This document shows positions 13,574-20,981 of a stretch of DNA of 24,127 nucleotides, one piece after another. Location of the stretch: assembly GCA_964359095.1 (NCBI GenBank), contig CAYHRJ010000012.1, positions 1 through 24,127 of the forward strand, written 5' to 3'. Source of the stretch: JACRJW01 sp964359095. GTDB lineage: Bacteria; Patescibacteriota; Patescibacteriia; UBA9934; GWF2-40-263. Both the position numbers and the translations under genes were made by a program. Within the stretch, counting starts at the first letter, position 1. Each line of letters starts with the position of its first letter. The notes under the pieces were generated by a model that saw only the letters and a list, made by a program, of their open reading frames with translations, was not told where the DNA came from and did no database searches.

Positions 13574-14848
13574 ATGACACGAACAGAACTTGAGGATCAG
13601 CAATTTTACGGGCTCGGAATCGCCCCGACACTTTTGGAACGGCTCGAGGCACTTGGTTTCAAACATCCAACCCCGATTCAATTTAAAGCCATTCCAGTTG
13701 CTACGGCTGGTGACGATGTGATTGGAATCGCCCAGACAGGGACAGGAAAGACCCTCGCGTTTTCCATTCCCATGCTCCAACAGATGTCTGCACGTGGAAA
13801 GATGGGTCTTGTTTTACTCCCAACACGTGAGCTCGCAGTTCAAGTAGAAGAGACATTGCGAAAACTCGCAGGACCTCTTGGATTGCGCACAGCCGTGTTG
13901 ATTGGTGGCATGTCCATGGGCCCACAGATAAAGGCTCTTCGCGCAAAGCCTCACGTTATTGTTGCCACTCCTGGAAGATTGATCGATCATCTTGAACAGA
14001 AAAATGTGAAGCTCGATCAGATTGGTGTTTTGGTTCTTGACGAGGCTGATCGAATGCTCGACATGGGTTTTGCACCACAGTTGAAAAAAATTCTTGTAAC
14101 GGTTCCTGCCGATCGTCAGACCATGTTGTTTTCCGCAACCATGCCTGAGGAGATTGCCAAGATCGCGCGGACATACATGAAGCAACCGTTGCGTGTAGAA
14201 GTGGCTCCCTCTGGTACAACGATTGAAAAAGTCGATCAAGAAATGTATATCGTTCCAAAAGCGGAGAAGACGGAGCTTCTCGCGCGTTTGCTGAAGGAGT
14301 ATCGGGGAACCGTTCTCGTGTTTACGCGTACCAAACACGGTGCACGAAAAGTCGCGATGGATGTTAAACGCATGAACCACACGGTCGCGGAGATCCATTC
14401 GAATCGTTCACAATTTCAACGTCAGGACGCACTCAAGGGATTTTCAAATGGAAGATATCGCGTGTTGGTTGCCACCGATATCGCCGCGCGTGGAATCGAT
14501 GTGAAAAATATTGAGCTGGTTATTAACTTTGATTTGCCTGATCACACAGAAGATTACGTGCACCGCATTGGTCGCACAGGCCGCGCTGGACTTTCAGGCA
14601 AAGCCATCTCGCTTGCTGATCCGGCGCAAAAAGGAGACATTCGTCAGATCGAACGTTTGATTCGAAAAACACTCCAAGTGAAGACACCATCTGGTGAACT
14701 GATCGATCGCTCACGCGACGCCTCTTCTCCTGCTGGTTCCTCCCGCGACCGACGCGGTGGTTCACGTCCACCGTTTCGCGGAGGGGGTCGACCGCATCGA
14801 AGCGGTGGAGGAGGCCGATCTGGAGGATATCGTGGGGGATCTCGCTAG
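13574..14848 (+). CDS. DEAD-box RNA helicase (RhlE/CsdA-like)
   Basis: A 424-residue ATP-dependent RNA helicase with all motifs in order: Q motif (FKHPTPIQ), I (AQTGTGKT), Ia (PTRELA), Ib (TPGRL), II (DEAD in VLDEADRMLDMGF), III (SAT), IV (VLVFTRTK), V (VATDIAARGID) and VI (HRIGRTGRAG). The tail of about 50 residues is rich in Arg and Gly (RGGSRPPFRGGGRPHRSGGG), an RGG-like RNA-binding extension as in RhlE and DeaD/CsdA proteins. Its likely role is remodelling of structured RNA in ribosome assembly or cold adaptation. The pseudouridine synthase gene follows after 14 bases, consistent with an rRNA-maturation pair. There is no SD and the start is probably leaderless. Confidence 0.95.
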   Translation: MTRTELEDQQFYGLGIAPTLLERLEALGFKHPTPIQFKAIPVATAGDDVIGIAQTGTGKTLAFSIPMLQQMSARGKMGLVLLPTRELAVQVEETLRKLAGPLGLRTAVLIGGMSMGPQIKALRAKPHVIVATPGRLIDHLEQKNVKLDQIGVLVLDEADRMLDMGFAPQLKKILVTVPADRQTMLFSATMPEEIAKIARTYMKQPLRVEVAPSGTTIEKVDQEMYIVPKAEKTELLARLLKEYRGTVLVFTRTKHGARKVAMDVKRMNHTVAEIHSNRSQFQRQDALKGFSNGRYRVLVATDIAARGIDVKNIELVINFDLPDHTEDYVHRIGRTGRAGLSGKAISLADPAQKGDIRQIERLIRKTLQVKTPSGELIDRSRDASSPAGSSRDRRGGSRPPFRGGGRPHRSGGGGRSGGYRGGSR

Positions 14849-14862
14849 ACACTTCTTAGGTT

Positions 14863-15570
14863 GTGGAAACACGATTGAATAAATTTTTGTCTGAACGAGG
14901 CGTGTGCTCGCGCAGAAAAGCTGATGCTCTTATTGAAGCCGGAAAGGTTCGTGTGAATGGCAAGGTCGCGCCGTTGGGGTTATTGGTGAGTGAGAACGAC
15001 AAGATTCTGGTTGAGGGGAGAGCTGTCACAACCAGGCGACCACCTGAAGTTTACCTCGCCTTTCACAAGCCCGTTGGAATCATGACAAGCGTTGATCCAC
15101 GAGCGAGGGACACGATTCGTTCCTACCTGAATCTCGAGGAACACATTTTTCCTGTCGGACGTCTGGACGTGGCATCGAGTGGTCTTTTGATTTTAACGAA
15201 CGATGGAGATTTAGCAGAGCGCATTACACATCCACGATTCGCTCACGAGAAAGAATATGTCGTCACTGTTGATCGTCCGATCAGACAAGATGATATTTGC
15301 ACGATGGCTGAAGGCATGATGATTCTAGGCTCTCGCACAAAAAAGGCAGATGTCAAAAAAATAGGTGAGAATCGATTTGTGATGATTTTAACTGAAGGTC
15401 GTAATCGCCAAATTCGTCGGATGTGTGAAGCTCTTGGCTATGAAGTGAAGGCTCTGCGCCGCACACGCGTCATGAATATTGAACTTGGAGATTTACCTAG
15501 TGGAAAAACGCGATCCCTCACACAAAAAGAATTGAAGGAGCTCAGAAAACTCACCGGTCTTACAGCCTGA
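14863..15570 (+). CDS. 16S/23S rRNA pseudouridine synthase, RsuA/RluB family
   Basis: A 235-residue enzyme that isomerises a specific uridine of rRNA. The N-terminal S4 RNA-binding domain is RLNKFLSERGVCSRRKADALIEAGKVRVNG. The catalytic motif is PVGRLDVASSGLLILTNDGDLA (Asp of GRLD), followed by HEKEYVV and the family motif EGRNRQIRRMCEALGYEV. The size and GRLD context fit RluB/RsuA; which rRNA is modified cannot be told. The start is GTG (METRLNKF); no better start is available in frame. It sits 14 bases after the DEAD-box gene and is probably co-transcribed with it. Confidence 0.93.
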   Translation: METRLNKFLSERGVCSRRKADALIEAGKVRVNGKVAPLGLLVSENDKILVEGRAVTTRRPPEVYLAFHKPVGIMTSVDPRARDTIRSYLNLEEHIFPVGRLDVASSGLLILTNDGDLAERITHPRFAHEKEYVVTVDRPIRQDDICTMAEGMMILGSRTKKADVKKIGENRFVMILTEGRNRQIRRMCEALGYEVKALRRTRVMNIELGDLPSGKTRSLTQKELKELRKLTGLTA

Positions 15571-15580
15571 TCGAGAACAT

Positions 15581-15617
15581 AAAAAATCACCCAACGTTTC
15601 CGAAGGGTGATTTTTTT
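15581..15617. terminator. Bidirectional terminator between convergent genes
   Basis: AAAAAATCACCC (15581-15592) pairs with GGGTGATTTTTT (15605-15616). It serves the pseudouridine synthase gene on the plus strand and the cold-shock gene on the minus strand. Confidence 0.88.
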
Positions 15618-15624
15618 GTGTTCG

Positions 15625-15822
15625 TTAGACCACTGTCACATTGACAGCGCGAGGACCACGGTCAGACTCTTCCGTTTCAAAAGAAACGGTGTCGCCTTCA
15701 CGAAGTTCGTCGTAAGAAACGCCCACGAGGGCAGACGAGTGGAAAAAAATTTCCTTCGCCTGACCTTCAACAGTGATAAAGCCGAAGCCTTTCTCTGTCT
15801 TGGTTTTTACTGTACCAGTCAT
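15625..15822 (-). CDS. Cold-shock domain protein (CspA family)
   Basis: A 65-residue single cold-shock domain that binds single-stranded RNA or DNA. RNP1 is KGFGFI and RNP2 is EIFFHSSAL. It begins MTGTVKTKTEKG, the standard family start, so the ATG at 15822 is chosen over one 11 codons upstream. The promoter at 15915-15943 gives a leader of about 85 bases without an SD. A long leader is a feature of cold-induced csp mRNAs, which fold as thermosensors; that this applies here is inference. Confidence 0.93.
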   Translation of the reverse strand: MTGTVKTKTEKGFGFITVEGQAKEIFFHSSALVGVSYDELREGDTVSFETEESDRGPRAVNVTVV

Positions 15823-15914
15823 AGGTTTGTATGATTTGGAGTGAATTATCCGCAAATGACAGTCACTTGGGAAACTCGACGGATCTCCACAGGGTAGACT
15901 TTTTTTGCAGCTGC

Positions 15915-15943
15915 ACTATATCTCAGACGAGCCAAACTGTCAA
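15915..15943 (-). promoter_or_regulatory. Consensus promoter of the cold-shock gene
   Basis: On the minus strand: TTGACA (15943-15938), a 17-base spacer and TATAGT (15920-15915). A 15-bp box (AAGGTGGACTGAACA) lies just upstream, as at the CxxC-protein promoter. Confidence 0.8.
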
Positions 15944-15948
15944 GATAC

Positions 15949-15963
15949 TGTTCAGTCCACCTT
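15949..15963 (-). promoter_or_regulatory. Shared upstream box, copy 1
   Basis: AAGGTGGACTGAACA on the minus strand. The core AAGGTGGACTGAAC ends six bases before the -35 box of the cold-shock promoter. The second copy (16670-16684) has the same spacing to its promoter. It is a candidate activator or UP-type site. Confidence 0.55.
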
Positions 15964-15979
15964 TGGTGGCAACGACTTA

Positions 15980-16606
15980 TCAAGCCTTGACCTTTTTTGT
16001 TTTTGCGGATTTCTTTGCTTTTTTTGCTTCTTTTTCTGGCCCGTGTATCTCAACAGTAGGTTCAGCAAAAGCGACTTTTTGTGTGGCAACAGGGGAGAGG
16101 AGAGCCAAGAGTGTGTCCAGTTTTTTGTTGATCATTCTGAAGTGATCCTTGTAGTCTTCAGACGGTTTTGGTGCAGCGAATGTATTTGTTCGTCCTTCAG
16201 GTTTCACAAAGCATTGTCGGCAGTAAATGGGCTTTTCACCTGTTGGGCGAAATGGCACTTCACAGCTGTTTCCGCAGGTGTCGCAGACAGCTTCATACAG
16301 ACGTTTTTCGCCAAACATCTGACGTCCTGAATCACGGTCGCCGCCTTTGTCGCCAAAGCGCATGGGTGCAGGACCCTCTTCTCGTTTGAAGCAATTGCTA
16401 CAGAAAACGGGCTTGCGGCCGTTTGGCTTAAACGGAACTTCACATGCCTGTCCACACTCGTTGCATGTCGCCTTGTGCATCATCGGTCTGTCTCCACCAT
16501 CTCTACTATCTCTGCCGCCTGAGTTTCGCTCCCAAGGCTTCTTTGCGCCGAATTTGCTAGGGCTTTTCCAGCCACCAGGTCGCGCGTCACGTTGAAAATT
16601 TTTCAT
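15980..16606 (-). CDS. Zinc protein with two CxxC-x17-CxxC domains
   Basis: A 208-residue protein. After a basic, Gly/Arg-rich N-terminal tail come two zinc-ribbon-like repeats: CNEC-x17-CSNC (about residues 48-71) and CDTC-x17-CRQC (about 108-131). Each contains CEVPF-[KR]-P-x-G-[RE]-KP. This arrangement defines a small family I associate with Patescibacteria and neighbouring lineages, often with RNA-binding-like tails. The C-terminal part has a short helical segment (DYKDHFRMINKKLDTLLALL) and ends in a Lys/Ala-rich tail (EKEAKKAKKSAKTKKVKA). Nucleic-acid binding is likely but not proven. It shares a promoter box with the cold-shock gene next to it, suggesting joint control. Confidence 0.88.
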   Translation of the reverse strand: MKNFQRDARPGGWKSPSKFGAKKPWERNSGGRDSRDGGDRPMMHKATCNECGQACEVPFKPNGRKPVFCSNCFKREEGPAPMRFGDKGGDRDSGRQMFGEKRLYEAVCDTCGNSCEVPFRPTGEKPIYCRQCFVKPEGRTNTFAAPKPSEDYKDHFRMINKKLDTLLALLSPVATQKVAFAEPTVEIHGPEKEAKKAKKSAKTKKVKA

Positions 16607-16635
16607 ACATCGTTGGTTTGTTAGTGAACTGCCGC

Positions 16636-16664
16636 AGTATACGCCTCTACGCTAAATTAAGCAA
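16636..16664 (-). promoter_or_regulatory. Promoter of the CxxC zinc-protein gene
   Basis: On the minus strand: TTGCTT (16664-16659), a 17-base spacer and TATACT (16641-16636). The leader would be about 25 bases and has no SD. Confidence 0.7.
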
Positions 16665-16669
16665 TAGTT

Positions 16670-16684
16670 TGTTCAGTCCACCTT
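16670..16684 (-). promoter_or_regulatory. Shared upstream box, copy 2
   Basis: AAGGTGGACTGAACA on the minus strand, identical to copy 1. The core AAGGTGGACTGAAC ends six bases before the -35 box of the CxxC-protein promoter. The plus strand of the same intergenic region carries a diverged match, AAGGTGAACTACAC (16718-16731), in front of the HTH gene. Confidence 0.55.
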
Positions 16685-16725
16685 ATGAGGTAAAAAACTG
16701 GTAGGTTAGGGGTAACTAAGGTGAA
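16680..16725. promoter_or_regulatory. Nested dyads upstream of the cassette
   Basis: ACCTTATGAGGT (palindrome, starting near 16680) and GTTAGGGGTAAC (starting near 16706) are short dyads. GTTCA...CACCTTA (16671-16686) and TAAGGTGAAC (16717-16726) are inverted copies enclosing both. These are plausible binding sites for the HTH protein. I cannot place a convincing cassette promoter. Confidence 0.35.
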
Positions 16726-16941
16726 CTACACAACAAGAAATTATCCACAATAGCAAAAAATATCCGACTTCTTAGAAAAGAGAAGGGATTTTCTCAAGAC
16801 AGGCTGTCAAAAGAGGCGGAAGTTGCTTATAATACAATTGTAAAAATAGAGTCGGGAGAAAATCCCAACCCTACAGTAGATACGCTTGAGCGAATTGCAA
16901 AATCGCTTGGAATATCTATCGAAAAATTATTTAAGGACTAA
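16720..16941 (+). CDS. XRE-family HTH regulator, no canonical start codon
   Basis: The open frame after a TAA at 16717-16719 encodes a complete XRE/Cro-type helix-turn-helix: IAKNIRLLRKEKGFSQDRLS, then KEAEVAYNTIVKIESGENPN, then PTVDTLERIAKSLGISIEKL, ending FKD. It is about 65-73 residues long. No ATG, GTG or TTG occurs in frame before the domain; ATA (16750) or ATC (16762) would be needed, or one base has been lost, since a GTG lies out of frame at 16721. It is the first gene of the cassette, and its last codons contain the SD (AAGGA, 16933-16937) of the next gene. It probably represses its own operon. The intergenic dyads at 16680-16725 are candidate operators. Confidence 0.65.
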   Translation, partial: GELHNKKLSTIAKNIRLLRKEKGFSQDRLSKEAEVAYNTIVKIESGENPNPTVDTLERIAKSLGISIEKLFKD

Positions 16942-16945
16942 AAAT

Positions 16946-18916
16946 ATGAGCGAAAAACCAATTGAACAATTTATACCACCGGCAGAACGAATTGAAAGAT
17001 TAGAAGGGATAGAATGCCCCGAAGATAAAGAAAATTTTGAAGGGCAAAAAGTTTTAGTCATTGGCGGGCCGGACGCTCACGGAGTTAGTATGGCTGTTTC
17101 ATCGGCTCAATACCTTGAAAAAAGAGGTGCGGAAGCGGTCATTTATGTTGGTTCGCCTGTCATTCGTGAAGGCAGGGGCGCAACGCACCCCGGCGCATTT
17201 TATGCAAAAACAATTCCCGAATTAAATATTGAAAGTTATGATCGCGTGGTTATTTCCGATATACCGTTAGATTTTAGAGATTTGTCAAATTCCGAAAAAG
17301 CGATTGCTCAATTAGATGAAAAAATACAAGAAAGTCGACAAAAGAGAGGATTATCGCCGATTGAACGAACAACTTTTTATATCGATCATCACAGTACAAC
17401 ACAATTTAGCGCGCCTCGCGAATCTGTCTTGATAAAGAATGTTCCGGTTGCCGAAGCATGTAAGCTCGGAAACGAAAGGACAACTATTGGCCGCATAGGT
17501 TCGATTTGCGACCGCGATGCGGCTACGCTACCAGTTACAGAGGAAGAAATGATTTTAGCCCGCGGACTGGACGCGGCAGTGCGTCCCGACCCAGATGACG
17601 AGCGACCAAAATTAGCAAAAAATCCAACCGAAGAAGAAAAACGAGAATATCCAGAGAGACTTCTGGCTTGGGAAAATAGAACACAAACAAGATTAGAAGA
17701 AACAGTAAAAAAACTTAAAAGTGAGGATTGGGATTATTTCAAAAAAGAAGCCGAGCGAATGAGCCGAGTGGAAATTCCAACTGCTGGCGGATTTGGACAG
17801 GTCGCTATTGTTGATACGCAAGATTTAACCAGTAAGCTTGGTGTATTGAAGTTAATGGAAATGGCAGTAGAGAATACTGGTACCGAAAAAACGCCTTATG
17901 CTATCGGAATACTGCGGGAGCTTGGCGACATTAAAATGGGTCGGGAACCAGCTGACGCAATAACAATTATCAGACATTGGACAAGGGAGGATTTACCGTC
18001 GGTTGAAGAAATTATCACTCGTCATTTTGGTGAAGAATTTATTGAAAAATATAAAATGTATGGGGCAAAAAACGCCAAAACAGTCAGGTTGCCGGTTAAT
18101 GATCGCGAGACGGCAAAGTTAGCCGCCCAATTGGTTGAAGCATTCGCCGGTCAGGAAATGCCGGACTTCTCGCAAGTGCGGTCAGTGGTGATGTGCGGCG
18201 ATCCAAATTCGGGAAAGTCTGTTTATTCTACAATTTTCCGTGAAGCACTAAAAACTTTAGGCGTGCATGTAACCCATCTTGATTTGGATAAAGCCGCCCC
18301 TACTCCGCAGTGGTTTTTGGATGCGGAGATTGCCAGCAAAGAAGCAGAATTGCTTTTTTCGCAAGGAAAATTATCTCAAGAAAAATTAGATGAGGCAAAA
18401 AAGGAACTTGGAGAAGCGGCAGAAAAAAGACGCGCAATGAAACGGCCATGGTCGCTCGATTTAGCCGAAGAAGCAAAACAAGAATTGTTGGCCGCCACTC
18501 AAAACGAAAAAACCGATTTTGTGATTGGCGACATCGGCGGCGGTAGAATTAAAAAAGACGAACAAGGGAAAATTGTAAAAATCACCCGTCTCACGGCTGA
18601 GAACGCGAGGATTTTGGAAGGAACGGACGCTGTCATTATTGTTTCCAATAATCCGCAAGGTGCGGCGGAATGGAAAAAGTTGGTAGAAACCGGAATTGAT
18701 CCGGAAACCGGCGTGCGAATTCAACGAGACAAACCGATTCAGATTATTGGGATTTATCAAAGTATTTTGGAGGGCAATGTCCAAGAAACCGCCACTGGTG
18801 AGAAAACCGGAATTATTACTAACCTTGACCGTAGCAAAGCCGAGAAAAAATATAATCCAGCAATTTTTACCACCGCGATGTTTGTTAGCGAAGCGGTGGA
18901 ATCAAGGAAAAAATAA
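16946..18916 (+). CDS. DHH phosphoesterase fused to a P-loop NTPase of the Csx3-partner type
   Basis: A 656-residue protein; the start ATG (16946) has AAGGA eight bases upstream. The N-terminal half is DHH-like: motif I GGPDAHG (D43, H45), motif II VISDIP (D105), motif III YIDHHST (D147-H148-H149), and a CDRDAA segment. DHH proteins hydrolyse phosphodiesters of short RNAs or cyclic dinucleotides. The C-terminal half (about 410-656) has the Walker A GDPNSGKS (418-425), a DIGGGR segment and a later TDAVIIVSNNPQGAAEWKKL. This pattern resembles the ATPase fused to Csx3 in cyanobacteria (GPPHSGKS, DvGG, then a W motif), as I recall it. No Csx3 domain is fused here; it is encoded by the last gene of the cassette. 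Its substrate is unknown. Confidence 0.78.
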   Translation: MSEKPIEQFIPPAERIERLEGIECPEDKENFEGQKVLVIGGPDAHGVSMAVSSAQYLEKRGAEAVIYVGSPVIREGRGATHPGAFYAKTIPELNIESYDRVVISDIPLDFRDLSNSEKAIAQLDEKIQESRQKRGLSPIERTTFYIDHHSTTQFSAPRESVLIKNVPVAEACKLGNERTTIGRIGSICDRDAATLPVTEEEMILARGLDAAVRPDPDDERPKLAKNPTEEEKREYPERLLAWENRTQTRLEETVKKLKSEDWDYFKKEAERMSRVEIPTAGGFGQVAIVDTQDLTSKLGVLKLMEMAVENTGTEKTPYAIGILRELGDIKMGREPADAITIIRHWTREDLPSVEEIITRHFGEEFIEKYKMYGAKNAKTVRLPVNDRETAKLAAQLVEAFAGQEMPDFSQVRSVVMCGDPNSGKSVYSTIFREALKTLGVHVTHLDLDKAAPTPQWFLDAEIASKEAELLFSQGKLSQEKLDEAKKELGEAAEKRRAMKRPWSLDLAEEAKQELLAATQNEKTDFVIGDIGGGRIKKDEQGKIVKITRLTAENARILEGTDAVIIVSNNPQGAAEWKKLVETGIDPETGVRIQRDKPIQIIGIYQSILEGNVQETATGEKTGIITNLDRSKAEKKYNPAIFTTAMFVSEAVESRKK

Positions 18917-18917
18917 T

Positions 18918-20978
18918 ATGAGCGACCAAGAAAAATTTACGCCGCAACTTGAAACACCCAAAACACCCGAAGCTGAGCCACAGGAAAGGCACATGGCTTA
19001 TGGAAGTGAACGATTTGAGAGTGCGACGAGTAACAATCACAATGAAGTTTTGTTGACCGATACGCGCAAAATTGCCAAAGTAGTTTTGGGTAAAGATGTT
19101 GCTTTGGTATTACCCAAAAATCCGGATGAAATACCAAAGTGGGCGGGTTACCCAACTCATCAAGAATCATGGTTGCCGTTGTGGTTTGTTTTGTTAAACC
19201 ACGCCCAACACAGAACACCGGAAGAATTTGCCTATCGGCAAAAACTCAATGAGCAATTGACCCCAGAAGATCGCGAACTGATGCGCAAGGCTCTTATTTT
19301 TAAGGCAAATGAATTTTGGCAAGCATACAAACAAGACAAGGAAACAAAGGAGCCAAGAAAAAAATACAAAAATATTACTCGCATTGTGCAGGATATTTTG
19401 CTTTATGTGGACGCGCCGGAAACGGTTATCGAAAATCAAGAGGAATATCTAACCGGTCATCGCTTGTTTCCGCTTATCCAAAGAGCGAACGAATTAAGAA
19501 AAGGCATTGATCTTGATCGAGCCAGCGATTTAGAAACTCAAGTCGAACAAGTATTGGCAGATTATACCAGACAAGCAGGTACCGATGAAAGCAAAGAAGC
19601 CTATGAGGAATTACAGGTAAAACTATTGCAGAACTCCACTGATGAGTTGGTTGTGTTAGTGCCTGATAAAAATATCTCCGACGCAAAATTATATGCAGAC
19701 TTGGTAAGTTATGACTTGCTGATGTCGGAGGATGAACACGATCAGGATGTTGTTTCCATTGTTCCCACGCTTTCGGAGCCGCAATTTCACCAATTAGATA
19801 CAAAATTCGGACCGAAACTGGCGCGTGAACGACGAATGGATGTTATCGCCGTTCCCGAAAATCTCGGCGTTTGGGATGTTGTTCGCGGCGGCAAGGAATC
19901 CTACCAGCCGATTAGTATGATTCTGATGACTCACACAAAGCCTGAAACCGAAGCGGGCGCACAAATTCAAGAGCAATTACAAAAAGAATTATCGCCACAA
20001 TTTGTCGCACACCATTATCTCGGTGCGGCGGAAGAATTTTTGCACCGCGACGCTTGGGGTAAAAGTTTCGCTAAACGCTATGAAGGAGAAAAGGTCAAGC
20101 AAATTAAAAAAGTCATACCGCTATATCGCGTGGCGTGCGATTTACTGCCGAGAGCAGTTTATATGTTAAAAATGGGAAAATTTTCTGCTGGCGTGGAAAA
20201 TGATGAGCTCTGGGAAATAGGAGAAATTAAAGAGGAAGCGGATAAAATTCAAGTACATTTTAAGCGACAAGATGCGACCCAAGAAGAATTGAGCGAGTTG
20301 GCAAAAGCTATTGAAATTAAATTTCAAAAATGGTTTGCCGATGAAGATTATCTGCTATTTTTGGAAAATATGGAAAAAATGGGGCAACTTGAAACATTGG
20401 CAGAAGGCGAGCAGTTGCAGGAGTTGATTCGTCTTGCCGGAAAGATTGCCGAATCCGTACCAGCCAGAGAAGTAGAAAAAGTAAAAACTGCTATCGCAAT
20501 GGCTGTTAGTTGCCACAAAGAACAACATCGCGAAGGCGGCGAAATGTATGCCAATCATGTTTTGCGCGTTGGCTCTCGCGCAGCCGAATATGCACAAGAT
20601 TTGGAGAAATCAGAAATTTTGATAAAAGCGGCAATACTTCACGATATTCTTGAGGATACTCCGACATCCGAAGAAGAAATAGAACAAAAATTCGGCAAAG
20701 AGATTGTAGAAATCGTCAAAGCCGTTAGCCATAGAGACGAAGATGAGCCCGACGAAGAATATCTGAATCGAGTTGCCGTAGGCGGAAAGTTGGCAGTGCT
20801 GGTGAAAAGGTTTGACCGTTTAGAAAACTTAAATGATTTAGTAAAAGCACCCAAAGAGTTTCGATTACGAAAACTACGAGAATTAGAGCAAGCAATACCG
20901 GTTTGGCAAAAAATTGACCCTGAAGGCGCAGTTGAAATAGAAAAAATAACACGAGAGATGTTATCGAAAGAAATTTAA
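18918..20978 (+). CDS. Large protein with C-terminal RelA/SpoT/MESH1-like HD hydrolase domain
   Basis: A 686-residue protein starting MSDQEKFTP, one base after the previous stop, with AAGGA upstream. Residues 1 to about 510 match nothing I recognise; they are soluble, charged and mostly helical. The C-terminal domain carries the full metal and catalytic set of (p)ppGpp hydrolases: H533, H547 (ANHVLRV), H575-D576 with E579-D580 (LHDILEDT), and D633 with N637 (FDRLEN), equivalent to the HDxxED and D-R-L-x-N motifs of Rel and MESH1. No synthetase or TGS domain is present. It may hydrolyse a 3'-pyrophosphate or another nucleotide signal. The longer frame upstream (from 18696) overlaps gene 2 and is not used. 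Confidence 0.78.
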   Translation: MSDQEKFTPQLETPKTPEAEPQERHMAYGSERFESATSNNHNEVLLTDTRKIAKVVLGKDVALVLPKNPDEIPKWAGYPTHQESWLPLWFVLLNHAQHRTPEEFAYRQKLNEQLTPEDRELMRKALIFKANEFWQAYKQDKETKEPRKKYKNITRIVQDILLYVDAPETVIENQEEYLTGHRLFPLIQRANELRKGIDLDRASDLETQVEQVLADYTRQAGTDESKEAYEELQVKLLQNSTDELVVLVPDKNISDAKLYADLVSYDLLMSEDEHDQDVVSIVPTLSEPQFHQLDTKFGPKLARERRMDVIAVPENLGVWDVVRGGKESYQPISMILMTHTKPETEAGAQIQEQLQKELSPQFVAHHYLGAAEEFLHRDAWGKSFAKRYEGEKVKQIKKVIPLYRVACDLLPRAVYMLKMGKFSAGVENDELWEIGEIKEEADKIQVHFKRQDATQEELSELAKAIEIKFQKWFADEDYLLFLENMEKMGQLETLAEGEQLQELIRLAGKIAESVPAREVEKVKTAIAMAVSCHKEQHREGGEMYANHVLRVGSRAAEYAQDLEKSEILIKAAILHDILEDTPTSEEEIEQKFGKEIVEIVKAVSHRDEDEPDEEYLNRVAVGGKLAVLVKRFDRLENLNDLVKAPKEFRLRKLRELEQAIPVWQKIDPEGAVEIEKITREMLSKEI

Positions 20979-20981
20979 CTT

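Noticed and set aside
16741..16749. Perfect DnaA box TTATCCACA, with a near match TTATCCGCA at 15846
   Set aside because: Only two sites far apart, one inside the HTH coding region, and no AT-rich unwinding element or dnaA/dnaN nearby. Not an origin.
18696..18917. 74-codon upstream extension of the HD protein
   Set aside because: It overlaps the 3' end of the preceding gene in another frame; the ATG at 18918 has an SD and a leader like those of its neighbours.
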